In this document: positions 15,836 to 26,890 of the stretch, in pieces
How the letters are laid out: the number at the start of each line of letters is the position of its first letter
Position numbering within the stretch: the stretch's first letter is position 1
Assembly (NCBI GenBank): GCA_016866775.1
Contig: VGLJ01000007.1
Span: 49,993-113,992 of the forward strand
Direction of reading: 5' to 3'
DNA length: 64,000 nt
Origin: Candidatus Rokuibacteriota bacterium
GTDB taxonomy: Bacteria; Methylomirabilota; Methylomirabilia; Rokubacteriales; CSP1-6
Translations under genes and position numbers: made by a program
Notes under the pieces: generated by a model
Database searches by the model: none
Told to the model about the DNA's origin: nothing
Seen by the model: only the letters and a program-made list of their open reading frames with translations

Positions 15836-17386
15836 CTAGGCGCGCAGCTTGAACCGCTGGATCTTGCCCGTCGCGGTCTTCGGCAGCTCGGGCACGAAGT
15901 CGATCCAGCGCGGGTACTTGTACGGCGCGATCTTGTCCTTCACGAAGCCCTTCATCTCGTCGGCGAGCGCGGGTGACGCGGACGACGGCTCCTTGAGCAC
16001 GACGAACGCGTGCGGCTTCACGAGCTTGTCGTCGTCCTCGCGGCCGACCACCGCGGCCTCGAGGACGGCGGCGTGCTTGATGAGCGTGGCCTCGACCTCG
16101 ATCGGCGAGACCCAGATGCCGCCGACCTTCAGCATGTCGTCGGCGCGGCCGGCGTAGAAGAAGTAGCCCTCGGCGTCCTGCCAGTACTTGTCGCCGGTCT
16201 GGATCCAGGCGCCGTAGAGCGTCTCCTTGGTCTTCTCGTGCTTGTTCCAGTAGTAGGCCATCGTCGAGTCGCCCTTCACGCGCAGGTTGCCGATCTCGCC
16301 CTGCGGGACGGGGCGGCCCTCGTCGTCCACGATGATGGCTTCGTAGCCCGGCACGGCCTTCCCCGACGAGCCGGGGCGCGAGCGGCCGGGCACGTTCGAG
16401 AGGAAGCAGTGCAGGATCTCGGTCGTGCCGATGCAGTCGATGAGCTCGAGGCCGAAGCGATCGCGCCAGCGCGTGTAGAGCTCCTCGGGTAGCGCCTCGC
16501 CGGCGGACATGCAGAGCCTGAGCGACGAGAGGTCGTACCGCTTGTCCGCGTCCTTCAGCGCGAGCATCGACGCGTAGAGCGTCGGCACGCCGTAGAAGAG
16601 CGTCGGGCGCTGCGTGCTCAGGATCTCGAAGACGCTCTCCGGGGTCGGGCGGCCCGGAAAGAGGACGCTCTGCGCGCCGACGGCCATCGGGAAGTAGCCC
16701 GCGTTGCCGAGCCCGTACGCGAAGAAGAGCTTCGCCGCCGAATAGACCCTGTCGCTCGCGCGATAGCCGATCACCTGCTTCGCGTAGGTCTCCGCGCACA
16801 CGACCATGTCGTGATGCAGATGCACGGCGCCCTTCGGAAATCCGGTCGAGCCCGACGAGTAGAGCCAGAACGCGGGCTCGTCGCGGAACGTCGGCGCCGC
16901 GTCGAGGCGGGGCGACGCCTTCGCGACGCGGTCCTCGAACGACAGGTACCGGCCGGGCGCGCCGTCGGCGATCAGCACGTGCTGGAGCCAGCGCGAGCCT
17001 TCGAGCGCGGGGCCTGCCTCCGCGAGCAGCGGCGCGGACACGACGGCGGCCTTCGCGCGGCTGTCGTCGAGGAAGTAGCGATAGTCCTGCGCGCGGAGGA
17101 GCGTGTTCGTGGGGATCGGCACCGCGCCGATCTTGATCGCGCCCCAGAACGCGCCGAGGAACGCGGGCGTGTCCAGGCAGAGCACGAGCACGCGGTCCTC
17201 CATGCCGACGCCGAGCTCGAGCAGCGCGTTGCCCGTGCGGTTCGCGAGGTCCTGCACGTCGGCGTACGTGAGCGTGCGCCCGTCGCAGTGGAACGCGGGA
17301 GCGGCGCCGCGTCCTTCGTCGATATTGCGATCCACGAACCACGTCGCGACGTTGAACTGCGGCGGCAGGAACTCCGAAGCGATCAT
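15836..17386 (-). CDS. bclA: Benzoate--CoA ligase (adenylate-forming)
   Basis: 516 residues. ATG 17386 is chosen because AAGGAG lies seven bases upstream; an ATG at 17404 would put that site inside the gene. ANL-superfamily motifs: P-loop YSSGSTGFPKG, GTTEILH, TGDKY and the catalytic Lys in TATGKIQRFK. The ordering FNVATWFVDRNI and FFAYGLGNAGYFPM is typical of benzoate-CoA ligases (BclA/BadA). It would activate benzoate or 4-hydroxybenzoate for the neighbouring hcr-box operon, though it is separately transcribed, with two small plus-strand ORFs in between. Confidence 0.9.
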   Translation of the reverse strand: MIASEFLPPQFNVATWFVDRNIDEGRGAAPAFHCDGRTLTYADVQDLANRTGNALLELGVGMEDRVLVLCLDTPAFLGAFWGAIKIGAVPIPTNTLLRAQDYRYFLDDSRAKAAVVSAPLLAEAGPALEGSRWLQHVLIADGAPGRYLSFEDRVAKASPRLDAAPTFRDEPAFWLYSSGSTGFPKGAVHLHHDMVVCAETYAKQVIGYRASDRVYSAAKLFFAYGLGNAGYFPMAVGAQSVLFPGRPTPESVFEILSTQRPTLFYGVPTLYASMLALKDADKRYDLSSLRLCMSAGEALPEELYTRWRDRFGLELIDCIGTTEILHCFLSNVPGRSRPGSSGKAVPGYEAIIVDDEGRPVPQGEIGNLRVKGDSTMAYYWNKHEKTKETLYGAWIQTGDKYWQDAEGYFFYAGRADDMLKVGGIWVSPIEVEATLIKHAAVLEAAVVGREDDDKLVKPHAFVVLKEPSSASPALADEMKGFVKDKIAPYKYPRWIDFVPELPKTATGKIQRFKLRA

Positions 17387-17508
17387 CGGACACTCCTTGG
17401 ACATGGGGCCCCGCAGCTCAGGACCCCAAACCCCTTGTCAAAGTTACGTACGCCGCGTTCCATGGCACCCCGATTGCTCCCCAGGGGTCACCCAGGAGGT
17501 TCAGCACC

Positions 17509-17961
17509 ATGAAGACTCTTGCGATCGTGCTCGCCGCGGTCGTCCTCATGGCCGGCGCCGTCGTCCCCATGGCGCTCGCCCAGCAGGATGCCTCGTCGCA
17601 GCAGTCCGCGCCACAGTCGTCGTCCTCGTCGCAGTCGTCGGCGCAGTCGGGCGCGGCGGACAAGGCGCCGAGCGCCGACTCGAGCTCAAGCTCGAGCTCG
17701 ATGGACACGGCCGCCGACTCGAAGTCGTCCACCGAGTCGAAGACCAGCGCCGACATCAAGGCCGACTCGGGCAAGGCCGAGGACTCGGCGGGCGCCGCGT
17801 CTCCGCGCACCGGCGGGGGTGAGCGCACCGGCTTCTTCGGGCTGAGCCCGACCGCCGCGATCATCGTCAGCGTGGCCGTGCTGCTCGTGGTCGTCCTGGC
17901 CATCGTCGCCATGACGAACAACCGCAGCTCCACCTACATCGACCGGGACCGCGGGCTGTAA
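17509..17961 (+). CDS. Secreted/membrane Ser-rich protein
   Basis: 150 residues with AGGAGG upstream. It has a Sec signal peptide (MKTLAIVLAAVVLMAGAVV, cut near ALA-Q), about 75 residues of Ser/Ala/Asp/Lys low complexity, then a hydrophobic anchor (TAAIIVSVAVLLVVVLAIVA) and a short charged tail. This looks like an envelope linker or stalk protein. No family recognised. Confidence 0.75.
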   Translation: MKTLAIVLAAVVLMAGAVVPMALAQQDASSQQSAPQSSSSSQSSAQSGAADKAPSADSSSSSSSMDTAADSKSSTESKTSADIKADSGKAEDSAGAASPRTGGGERTGFFGLSPTAAIIVSVAVLLVVVLAIVAMTNNRSSTYIDRDRGL

Positions 17962-18033
17962 GCCTTTCCTCTCGACCGGCCTCGCCGCCGCGCCGTGCAC
18001 CCGGCCGGCGGCGAGGCCGCGTCGGAGCCGCGC

Positions 18034-18180
18034 ATGAGCCCTGCGCATCCGGCGCCACCCCCGAAGCCGCATCCCAGGCCGCAGCCCCCGTCGGCCGACA
18101 CGCCGCCGGTGGACCCGCCTCAGCCCGCCGCGCCGCCGCAGCGGCCCGTCACCGAGAACGAGCGCCACGAGCGCGCGTAG
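18034..18180 (+). CDS. Possible Pro-rich 48-residue protein
   Basis: ATG 18034 with GGAG upstream opens a frame of 48 residues that is about one third Pro and ends VTENERHERA. It follows the Ser-rich gene by 72 bases and ends just before the convergent boxB stop. Composition alone cannot distinguish it from chance in such GC-rich DNA. Confidence 0.3.
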   Translation: MSPAHPAPPPKPHPRPQPPSADTPPVDPPQPAAPPQRPVTENERHERA

Positions 18181-18183
18181 ACA

Positions 18184-19601
<1,418 letters not shown>

Positions 19602-19602
<1 letters not shown>

Positions 19603-21284
19603 CACACTCTCCTGCGATCGAAATCGCTGCGCTTGCCGGTGCCGTAGAGCTGCAGCGCGCCCGCGGATCCGACGGCGTTCGGGCGCTGGAAGATCCAGTT
19701 CTGCCACGCCGACAGCCGCGCGAAGATCTTGCTCTCGAGCGTCTCGGGCCCGCCGAACCGGAGCGAGGCTTCCATCCCCGTCAGCGCGTCGGGCGAGAAC
19801 GCCGCGCGCTCCTCGAGTGCGACTCGGACCTCGTCGTCCCAGTCGATGTCGTCCGGCGTGAACGTGACGAGCCCGGCCTCCGCCGCGGCACGCGCGTCGA
19901 GGTCCTCGCCGATGCGCCGCTTGAGGTCTTCGCCGCGCCCCGGCTCGCCGAGGAACCGGCTCGCGATCCGCGTGAGGCCGTTCACCATCGGGTACGGGCC
20001 GAAGTTCATCGGCGTCAGGCGGATCGTGGCGGGCGGGCGGTGCTCGCCTTCGCGCGTGCCGTCGAGCATGTACGAGCGGTCGGCGGCGAGCACCAGCTCG
20101 AGCAGCGTGCCCGTGAAGCACGACCCCGGCTCGATGACCGCGAAGAGCGAGCGCGAGGTCACGTCGAGCCGCTTGAAGACCCGCTTGAGATAGAGCCGGA
20201 TCTCGCGCACGAGCCAGTCGCCGGCGTGGTCGGCGAGGAGCCTGTCGTAGGCCTCGACGACGTTCGCGTCGCCCTCGGTCTTCACGACCCAGACGCCGAT
20301 CTCCTCCTCGTTCGTGCGGAGGTGCAGGATCAGGTCGTCGAGCTCGCGCGCGAGCGCGAGCGGCCAGAACGCCGCGCCGAGCGCGTGCACGTCTCGCACG
20401 CCGCCGCCGGAGGGCAGCGTGTCGCGCGGGCCTTCGATGGTGATCTCCGCGATGCCGCGCGCGCGATCGATGCCGCACAGCACGTGCTGGTACGAGATGG
20501 CGTCGCCTTCGATGGTCCGGGCGAGCGGGGTGAGCGCGATGCCCTTCGCGTCCCGCGGCCGATCGGTGCGCTTCGCGCGCTCCCGGGCGCGTGTCTTTGC
20601 GGTCTCTTCCAGCTTCGTGCGGGGCACGACCTCGTCGACGAGGCCCCACTCCACCGCGCGCTTGCCCTTGACGCCCTCCTCCGTCGTGCTGAAGAAGTCG
20701 GCGCGGTCGCGGCGCACGTGGCGCTTGTCGACGAGCCGCGTGAGGCCGCCGGTGCCGGGCAGCACGGCGAGCAGCGGCACCTCGGGGAGCGAGACCGACG
20801 TGGTGCCGTCGTCCGCCATCACGATCCAGTCGCACGCGAGCGCCAGCTCGTAGCCGCCGCCCGCGCACGGGCCGTTGACCATCGCCAGATAGCGCTGTCC
20901 CGACTCGGCGCCCGCTTCCTCGAGGCCGTTGCGCGTCTCGTTGGTGAACTTGCAGAAGTTCACCTTCCACGCGTGACTCGACTGGCCGAGCATGCGGATG
21001 TTCGCGCCCGCGCAGAAGATCCGCTCCTTGCCGGACGTGACGATCACCGCGCCGACCTCGGGATGCTCGAAGCGCAGGCGCTGCACGGCGTCGTAGAGCT
21101 CGATGTCGACGCCGAGGTCGTAGGAGTTGAGCTTCAGCTCGTAGCCCGGGCGCAGGCCGCCGTCCTCGCGCACGTCCATCGCGAGCGTCGCAATACACAG
21201 GCCCGCCTCTGGCGGGACGCCGTCGATGGAGAGCTTCCAGTGCTTGTAGCGCGCGGGCTCGGTGCGGAAGTCGACGTGATCCAT
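19602..21284 (-). CDS. boxC: 2,3-Epoxybenzoyl-CoA dihydrolase BoxC
   Basis: 560 residues, the usual BoxC length, with an N-terminal crotonase fold (GKERIFCAGANIRML, GPCAGGGYELALACDW) and a second crotonase-like half (GSCFTGTLLELVLAADRSYM). It hydrolyses the epoxide with C-C cleavage to 3,4-dehydroadipyl-CoA semialdehyde and formate. It starts 11 bases after the regulator gene and overlaps boxB by one base. The downstream aldehyde dehydrogenase BoxD is not nearby. Confidence 0.95.
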
Positions 21285-21294
21285 CAGCGTGCCC

Positions 21295-21843
21295 TCATCC
21301 GAGGATGACCCAGAGCGCCTGGGCCTTGCGGGTTCCGAGGTTCTCCCAGCCGTGCGGCGTGCCGCCGTCGAGCAGCGCGCTGTCGCCTCCGTCCAGGACG
21401 TGGCGCGCGCTGCCGTAGTGGAGCGCGACCTTGCCGTCGAGGACGTAGAAGAGCTTCATCTGTCCGGGCTTGATGACGACCTTGTCGGTCATCATCCCCT
21501 TGCTGCGCGCGTCCAGCGTCGAGACCACCGCGCGGATCTTGCCCTGGAAGAGGCCGGCGCCGAGCACCGACCACTGCTCCGACGAGCCGTCGAACGAGAC
21601 GACGGGATAGTCCTTCCTGCGCGTGACGTGGATCGCGCCCGCCGGCTGGCCGTCGAACAGCGCGGCGATCGTCACGCCGAGCGCCCCCGCGATCTTGCCG
21701 AGCGTGTGCAGTGACGGCGTGAGCCGGCCGGACTCGATCTGAGAGATCATGCTCGGCGTCATGCCCGCCTTCTCGGCGAGCTGGCGCTGCTGCAGCTCGC
21801 GCTCGACGCGGAGCGCGCGGATGCGTTGCCCGAGCGCGGTCAT
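21295..21843 (-). CDS. XRE/cupin transcriptional regulator of the hcr-box operon
   Basis: 182 residues. An N-terminal helix-turn-helix (RIRALRVERELQQRQLAEKA, then MTPSMISQIESGR) is joined to a C-terminal cupin (KPGQMKLFYVLDGKVALHYG). The gene sits inside the operon, overlapping hcrB by four bases. Characterised box clusters use BoxR, which carries a shikimate-kinase-like domain, so this is a different regulator type. By position it probably senses an aromatic acid or its CoA ester and acts at the palindrome upstream of hcrC (inference). Confidence 0.85.
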   Translation of the reverse strand: MTALGQRIRALRVERELQQRQLAEKAGMTPSMISQIESGRLTPSLHTLGKIAGALGVTIAALFDGQPAGAIHVTRRKDYPVVSFDGSSEQWSVLGAGLFQGKIRAVVSTLDARSKGMMTDKVVIKPGQMKLFYVLDGKVALHYGSARHVLDGGDSALLDGGTPHGWENLGTRKAQALWVILG

Positions 21844-22856
21844 GCGAGCTCCTCTTCGACCCGGCCGCTCACGGGCAGTCCGGCGATCCGGCGGAGCGCG
21901 CGCGCCACGAAGACGCGGGTCATCTTCTTCCGGTACGGGTGCGTGAAGTCGGTGTTGTCGAGGGGCTTCGACGGCCCCGCCGCGGCTTCGGCGGCGGCGT
22001 CGATCGCCTCGGGCGTGAGCTGCCGGCCGACGAGCGCGGCCGACGCTTTCGTCGCCTCGCGCGGCTGCGAGGCCACGGCGCCGAGGACGATGCGCGCCTC
22101 GCGCACCGTCTCGCCGTCCATGCGAACGCTGACGGCGACGCCGAGCACCGGAAAATCGAACGAGCCGCGGCGCCGCAGCTTCATGTAGGCGGATCGCCGC
22201 CCGTCGGCAGGCGGAAGCAGCAGGGCGGTCAGGATCTCGTTCGGCTGCTTGGCGAGGTACTGGATGCCGTCGTCGCGGTAGAGCGCTTCGGCGGGGATCA
22301 CCCGCTCGCCCGCGGGGCCGACGAGACGCACCTTCGCGCCGAGACTCCACGCGACCGGTGCGACGTCAGACGACGAGACCGCCCAGCATCGCGGGCTCCC
22401 CGGCGCGACGAGACAGATCTCGCCGTCCTTCTTCATGCAGAAGCCGATCGCCTTCCGCCACGCGAAGCTCTGGTTGTAGTAGTTGCAGCGCGTGTCGACG
22501 CAGAGGTTGCCGCCGATCGTGCCCATGTTGCGGAGCTGCGGCGACGACACGAGGCCCGCCGCCGTGGCGAGCCCGGGATAGTGGCGGACGATGTCCGGAT
22601 GCCGCGCGAGCGCCGACAGCGTCGTGCCCGCGCCGATCGTGAACCCGTCGCGCGCGCTGCCGCGCACGCCGCGCATCTCCGCGACGCCGCCGAGGCCGAC
22701 GAGCACCTTCGGCTCGAACTGGCGGCGCTTCATGTTCGGATAGAGATCGGTGCCGCCGGCCACGAGCATCGCGTCGGCGCCGTGCTCGCGGAGCGCCGCG
22801 ACCGCGTCGCGGACGGTGCGCGGAGCCACGTAGGTGAATGGCGGCAAACGCATCAT
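21840..22856 (-). CDS. hcrB: 4-Hydroxybenzoyl-CoA reductase, beta (FAD) subunit HcrB
   Basis: 338 residues of the CoxM/FAD type (VAGGTDLYPNMKRR, GTIGGNLC). Between residues about 120 and 160 it carries the extra loop with Cys124, Cys140, Cys148 and Cys157. The spacing 16-8-9 equals that of the four cysteines holding the additional [4Fe-4S] cluster in Thauera HcrB (122, 138, 146, 155). That cluster is the hallmark separating 4-hydroxybenzoyl-CoA reductase from CO dehydrogenase or xanthine oxidase. ATG 22856 gives a 4-base overlap with hcrA. Confidence 0.93.
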   Translation of the reverse strand: MMRLPPFTYVAPRTVRDAVAALREHGADAMLVAGGTDLYPNMKRRQFEPKVLVGLGGVAEMRGVRGSARDGFTIGAGTTLSALARHPDIVRHYPGLATAAGLVSSPQLRNMGTIGGNLCVDTRCNYYNQSFAWRKAIGFCMKKDGEICLVAPGSPRCWAVSSSDVAPVAWSLGAKVRLVGPAGERVIPAEALYRDDGIQYLAKQPNEILTALLLPPADGRRSAYMKLRRRGSFDFPVLGVAVSVRMDGETVREARIVLGAVASQPREATKASAALVGRQLTPEAIDAAAEAAAGPSKPLDNTDFTHPYRKKMTRVFVARALRRIAGLPVSGRVEEELA

Positions 22857-25309
22857 GACTGCGCATCCGCAAACGGCCGCACGGCGATCGCGTCGAGCGG
22901 CTGACCGAACGCCGATTCGACGACCAGCGGTTCCTTGAATTTGAAGAGCGGGATGCGCTCGGGTCCGATGCGTGCGCTCTTGCCCTGGCGCTTCAGGTCG
23001 AGGCCCTTCAACACCTTGTCGGGCGTGATCGGGATCTCGTCCACGCGCACGCCGACGGCGTTGTAGATCGCGTTGGCGATCGCCGGGATCACCGGGAGCA
23101 GCGGCCCCTGCCCCGCCTCCTTCGCGCCGAACGGTCCTTCGGGATCGTCGGTCTCGACGAGGATCGTGTGGATCGGCGGGGTCTCGAGCGTGGTCGGGCT
23201 CTTGTAGTCGAGGAGCGACGGCGCCTTGTGCAGGTCGTGGCGGAAGACCTGCGCTTCCATCAGCGCCTCGCCGATGCCCATGTAGATCGAGCCTTCGACC
23301 TGCCCTTCCACCAGGAGCGGGTTCAGCGCGCGGCCGATGTCGTGCGCGATCCACACGTCGTCGAGATGGATCTCCGCGGTCTCCTCGTCGACCGTGAGCT
23401 CGACGACGCACGCGGAGTACGAGTAGCACGGCGACGGCCCCACGCCCCCGCCCTTGTACTTGCCGGCGCGCTTCGGCGGCGCGTACGCGCCTGGAAACGC
23501 GAGGACCCCGTGCATCGCCTCGCCCAGCTCGACCGCCTGCGCGAACGGCACCGCCTTCTCCCAGTCGTCCGGATCGCCGACCTTGCGGTCGCGGAACGCG
23601 AGCCGGTCGACGGAGATCTCCAGCTTCTTCGCCACGGCCTCGGCGATCGCGCGGCGCAGGCGCGTCGCCGCCTGGATCGCCGCCATCCCGCACATCAGCG
23701 TGACGCGCGACGAGTACGAGCCGAGGTCGACGGGCGTGAGGCTCGTGTCGGCCGGGTGGACGTGGACGTCCTTCGGCTCGATGCCGAGCACTTCCGCCGG
23801 CAGGTACGCGAGAATCGAGTCCGAGCCCTGCCCGATGTCCGTCGCGCCGCAGAGGATCGCGACCCCGCCGCTCCTGTCCGCGCGGAGCACGACGCCGGAG
23901 TGCGGCATGTTGTTCCAGTAGATCGCGGTGCCCGCGCCGGTCATGTACGCCGAGCACGCGATGCCGATCCCCTTGCGGCGGCGCTCGCCGAGCCCGCGAT
24001 CGCCGACGACCACGCCCTTCGCGAACGCGGGACGCTTCGCGCGCCACTGCGAGGCCTCGACGACCTTGTCGATGCACTCGCCGAGGCCGATGGTCGTCAC
24101 GGTCAGGTGGTTCGCCGTCTTCGTGAACGGATCGGCGACGATGCGCCGGCGCATGTCGGCCGGGTCGAGGCCGAGCTGCTCGGCGGCCTTGTCGAGCTGG
24201 CATTCCAGCGCGAAGCGCGGCTGCGGCGTGCCGTGTCCGCGCTTCGGCCCGCACGGCGGCTTGTTGGTGAAGACGCGCGCGCCCTCGAACTTGTAGACGG
24301 GGATCTTGTACGTGACGGGGTTGATGACGCCCGTATAGAAGGTGGACGCGACACCGTAGGAGCCGTACGCGCCGCCGTCGAGCCACGTCTTCAGGTGACA
24401 GCCCGTGATGTCGCCGTCGTTCGTGAATCCGGTCTTGATCCACATCAACACCGGGTGGCGGCCGCGGTGCACGTAGAAGACTTCCTCGCGCGTGAGCGCG
24501 ATCTTGACGGGCCGCCCGGTGAGCTTCGAGAGCTGGCAGGCGGCGATCTCGTGCGCGAACGGATCGAGCTTGCCGCCGAAGCCCCCGCCGACCGGCGTGG
24601 CGATCACGCGGACGTGCGCGCCGGGCACGTCGAGGATCTTCGTGAGCAGCCGATGCACGTAGTGCGGCGTCTGCGTCGACGACCAGAGCGTGAGCCTGCC
24701 GTCGGCCGCCCACTGCGCGACCGCCGCGTGCTGCTCCATCGGCAGGTGCGTGTTGCCCTCGAAGTAGAAGACGTCCTCGCGCACGAGGTGCGAGGCGGCG
24801 AGCGCCGCGTCCACGTCGCCGAACTGGAGCGACACGTTCTTGTGGACGTTCGGGCCGTCGCCGTACTCGTGGATGCGGACCTCGGGATGCGCGAGCGCGT
24901 CCTCCATCGACATCAAGGACGGCAGCGGCTCGTAGGTGACGTCGATGAGCTCGCATGCCCGCTCGGCCGTCTCCTCGTCGACGGCCGCGACCGCGGCGAT
25001 CGCGTCGCCGACCATGCGCACCTTGTCGACGCACAGCGCCTCTTCGTCCTGCGAGACGGGGAGGATGCCGAACTTCACGCGCGGCAGGTCGGCGCCGGTG
25101 ATCACGCCGTAGACGCCGGCAAGCGCGCGGGCGCGCGTGGTGTCGATCGCGGTGATGCGCGCGTGCGCGTGCGCGCTGCGCAGGAGCTTGCCGTAGGCCA
25201 TGCGGGGCAGCACGAGGTCGTCGGCGTACTTCGTGTCGCCGGTGACCTTCCCCCACGCGTCGATCTTCGGCAGCGGCCGGCCGACGATCGTGAACCGATC
25301 CTTCGTCAT
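22853..25309 (-). CDS. hcrA: 4-Hydroxybenzoyl-CoA reductase, alpha (molybdopterin) subunit HcrA
   Basis: 818-residue xanthine-oxidase-family large subunit. It starts FTIVGRPLPKIDAWGKVTGD and contains the Mo-cofactor loop GGGFGGK, the DIGQGSDS segment and the active-site Glu in GAKEAGQGPLLPVIPAIANA. With HcrB and HcrC it removes the para hydroxyl of 4-hydroxybenzoyl-CoA using low-potential electrons, giving benzoyl-CoA for BoxB. Overlaps its neighbours by four bases on both sides. Confidence 0.93.
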   Translation of the reverse strand: MTKDRFTIVGRPLPKIDAWGKVTGDTKYADDLVLPRMAYGKLLRSAHAHARITAIDTTRARALAGVYGVITGADLPRVKFGILPVSQDEEALCVDKVRMVGDAIAAVAAVDEETAERACELIDVTYEPLPSLMSMEDALAHPEVRIHEYGDGPNVHKNVSLQFGDVDAALAASHLVREDVFYFEGNTHLPMEQHAAVAQWAADGRLTLWSSTQTPHYVHRLLTKILDVPGAHVRVIATPVGGGFGGKLDPFAHEIAACQLSKLTGRPVKIALTREEVFYVHRGRHPVLMWIKTGFTNDGDITGCHLKTWLDGGAYGSYGVASTFYTGVINPVTYKIPVYKFEGARVFTNKPPCGPKRGHGTPQPRFALECQLDKAAEQLGLDPADMRRRIVADPFTKTANHLTVTTIGLGECIDKVVEASQWRAKRPAFAKGVVVGDRGLGERRRKGIGIACSAYMTGAGTAIYWNNMPHSGVVLRADRSGGVAILCGATDIGQGSDSILAYLPAEVLGIEPKDVHVHPADTSLTPVDLGSYSSRVTLMCGMAAIQAATRLRRAIAEAVAKKLEISVDRLAFRDRKVGDPDDWEKAVPFAQAVELGEAMHGVLAFPGAYAPPKRAGKYKGGGVGPSPCYSYSACVVELTVDEETAEIHLDDVWIAHDIGRALNPLLVEGQVEGSIYMGIGEALMEAQVFRHDLHKAPSLLDYKSPTTLETPPIHTILVETDDPEGPFGAKEAGQGPLLPVIPAIANAIYNAVGVRVDEIPITPDKVLKGLDLKRQGKSARIGPERIPLFKFKEPLVVESAFGQPLDAIAVRPFADAQS

Positions 25310-25785
25310 CGGGCGACCTCGGCCATCCTGAGCGACGCCAGCTCGACCGCGTCGAGGATCTTCGTGTAGCCGGTGCAGCGGCAGAGGTTGCCGGCGAGCG
25401 CCTCGCGGATCTCCTCGCGCGTCGGCGTGGGCCGCTCGCTCAGGAGGGACTGCGCGGTGAGCAACACGCCGGGCGTGCAGTAGCCGCACTGCGCCGCGCC
25501 GAGCTCCGCGAACGCCTGCTGCAACGGGTGGAGCTGTCCGCCGCCCGCCATCCCCTCGACCGTCGCGATCGCGCGGCCCTGGAGCTCGGCGGGCAGCGCG
25601 AGACACGAGAGGACGGGCGCGCCGTCGACGAGCACCGTGCACGTCCCGCACTCCCCGAGCTCGCATCCGTGCTTGGTCCCGGTGAGGCCGAGGTCTTCGC
25701 GCAGGACTTCGAGGAGCGTCTTGTGAGGGGCGACGAGGACCTCGCGGGTCTCCTCGTTGACCGTGAGCTCGAGGCGGATCTTCAT
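25306..25785 (-). CDS. hcrC: 4-Hydroxybenzoyl-CoA reductase, gamma (2x[2Fe-2S]) subunit HcrC
   Basis: 159 residues from ATG 25785, with GGGAG six bases upstream. The plant-ferredoxin-type cluster is GCELGECGTCTVLVDG with a further Cys in VLSC. The second cluster is QCGYCTPG plus NLCRCTGY. First gene of the six-gene operon, directly behind the promoter at 25832-25860. Confidence 0.93.
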   Translation of the reverse strand: MKIRLELTVNEETREVLVAPHKTLLEVLREDLGLTGTKHGCELGECGTCTVLVDGAPVLSCLALPAELQGRAIATVEGMAGGGQLHPLQQAFAELGAAQCGYCTPGVLLTAQSLLSERPTPTREEIREALAGNLCRCTGYTKILDAVELASLRMAEVAR

Positions 25786-25820
25786 GCGGACTCCCGGCGA
25801 CCGGGGTTTATGGACGCTTA

Positions 25821-25860
25821 ACTCGGGTTCAAAAATACTGAATCGAGTGCCGGGCGTCAA
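25821..25860 (-). promoter_or_regulatory. Promoter and candidate operator of the hcr-box operon
   Basis: On the minus strand TTGACG (25855-25860), 17 bases and TATTTT (25832-25837) make a good sigma-70 promoter about 45 bases before hcrC. An imperfect palindrome covers the -10 and part of the spacer: ACTCGGGTTCA at 25821-25831 opposite TGAATCGAGT at 25839-25848. This is a natural site for the XRE regulator encoded in the operon to block transcription. Binding is inferred. Confidence 0.6.
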
Positions 25861-25929
25861 GCCGGCCGTGCTCCCCGGGCGGTCGTTGGCCGCGCCGTTG
25901 CACACCAGGGGGACGAAAGGAGGCGTGAC

Positions 25930-26007
25930 ATGGGCTACATCATCGCGTGGCTGCTCGGCGTTCCCGTGACGCTGCTCGTGCTCTTCTGGCTGTTCTTCGG
26001 CCGGTAA
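25930..26007 (+). CDS. 25-residue single-span membrane peptide
   Basis: ATG with AAGGAGG seven bases upstream. The whole peptide is essentially one transmembrane helix (GYIIAWLLGVPVTLLVLFWL) ending FFGR. It stands alone and divergent from the hcr operon. Short membrane peptides of this shape are widespread and mostly uncharacterised. Confidence 0.6.
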   Translation: MGYIIAWLLGVPVTLLVLFWLFFGR

Positions 26008-26053
26008 TCGCCGGAGAAGCCGTCGGGAGGGCAGCGCGGCAGTACACTGCCGC

Positions 26054-26881
26054 ATGCCCTACCTCCGGACCGACGACGGCGTCAGGCTCTACTACGAAGC
26101 GCACGGCACGGGGTCCCCGCTCGTGCTCGCCTACGGGATCGGCGGCAACGCCGACCTGTGGGACACCAACCGCGACGCGCTCGCGGCCCGCCACCGGCTC
26201 ATCCTGTGGGAGCCGCGCGGGCACGCGCGCTCGGACAGCCCCGAGGATCCGGCGAAGTACTCGTTCGCGCGCTGGGCGCTGGACCTGGCGGCGGTCCTCG
26301 ATCGCCTGAAGATCCGCGCGGCGCACGTCGGCGGGCTCTCGCTCGGTGCGGGCATCGCCACCCGCTTCACGCTGCGCTTTCCCAGGCGCGTCCGCTCGTT
26401 GCTCGTCACCAATTCGTCGTCGGCCGCCGGCCTGCCGCTCTCCGTCGACCACATCCTGATGCGCGCGCAGTCGATCAAGGTCACGCTCGAGCAGGGGCTC
26501 GACGCGATGGCCGAGTTCGCGATGGCGACGAATCCCAACGTGCGCGAGCGGCTGGCCCTCGATCCGAACGCGAAGGAGGAGTTCTACGCGTACTACCGGC
26601 GGCTGACGCCGATCGGCTACGCGAACTCGCTCCGCGCATTGCTCGCGATGGATCACATCACGGATCAGCTCCGCTCGATCCGCGTGCCCACGCTCCTGAT
26701 CGGCGGGGACCGCGATCCGTCGCTCGCGCCGATGCGGGTCATGCACGGGAAGGTGCGCGGCGCGAAGCTCGTCGTGCTGTCGCCGGCGAGCCACTTCGCC
26801 AACCGCGATCAGCCGGAGGCGTGGAACCGCGCGGCGCTCGACTTCCTCGCGAAGGTGGACGCGCGCTCCAAGGCTCGTTAG
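26054..26881 (+). CDS. Alpha/beta hydrolase
   Basis: 275 residues. Oxyanion region near GIGGNADLWD, nucleophile elbow GGLSLGAG (Ser), acid in GGDRDPS and catalytic His in PASHFANRD. The fold and order match 3-oxoadipate enol-lactonase-like or esterase-like hydrolases. Substrate unknown; the nearby aromatic operon makes a catabolic ester or lactone possible. ATG lies 46 bases after the membrane peptide gene. Confidence 0.85.
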   Translation: MPYLRTDDGVRLYYEAHGTGSPLVLAYGIGGNADLWDTNRDALAARHRLILWEPRGHARSDSPEDPAKYSFARWALDLAAVLDRLKIRAAHVGGLSLGAGIATRFTLRFPRRVRSLLVTNSSSAAGLPLSVDHILMRAQSIKVTLEQGLDAMAEFAMATNPNVRERLALDPNAKEEFYAYYRRLTPIGYANSLRALLAMDHITDQLRSIRVPTLLIGGDRDPSLAPMRVMHGKVRGAKLVVLSPASHFANRDQPEAWNRAALDFLAKVDARSKAR

Positions 26882-26890
26882 GATACGAGC

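Noticed and set aside
17590..17800. Tandem repeat DNA in the Ser-rich gene
   Set aside because: The Ser/Ala/Asp run is low-complexity coding sequence with a signal peptide and anchor, without a regular DNA period.
23168..25369. 733-codon plus-strand frame opposite hcrA
   Set aside because: Shadow of the molybdenum subunit, which shows cofactor and active-site motifs on the minus strand.
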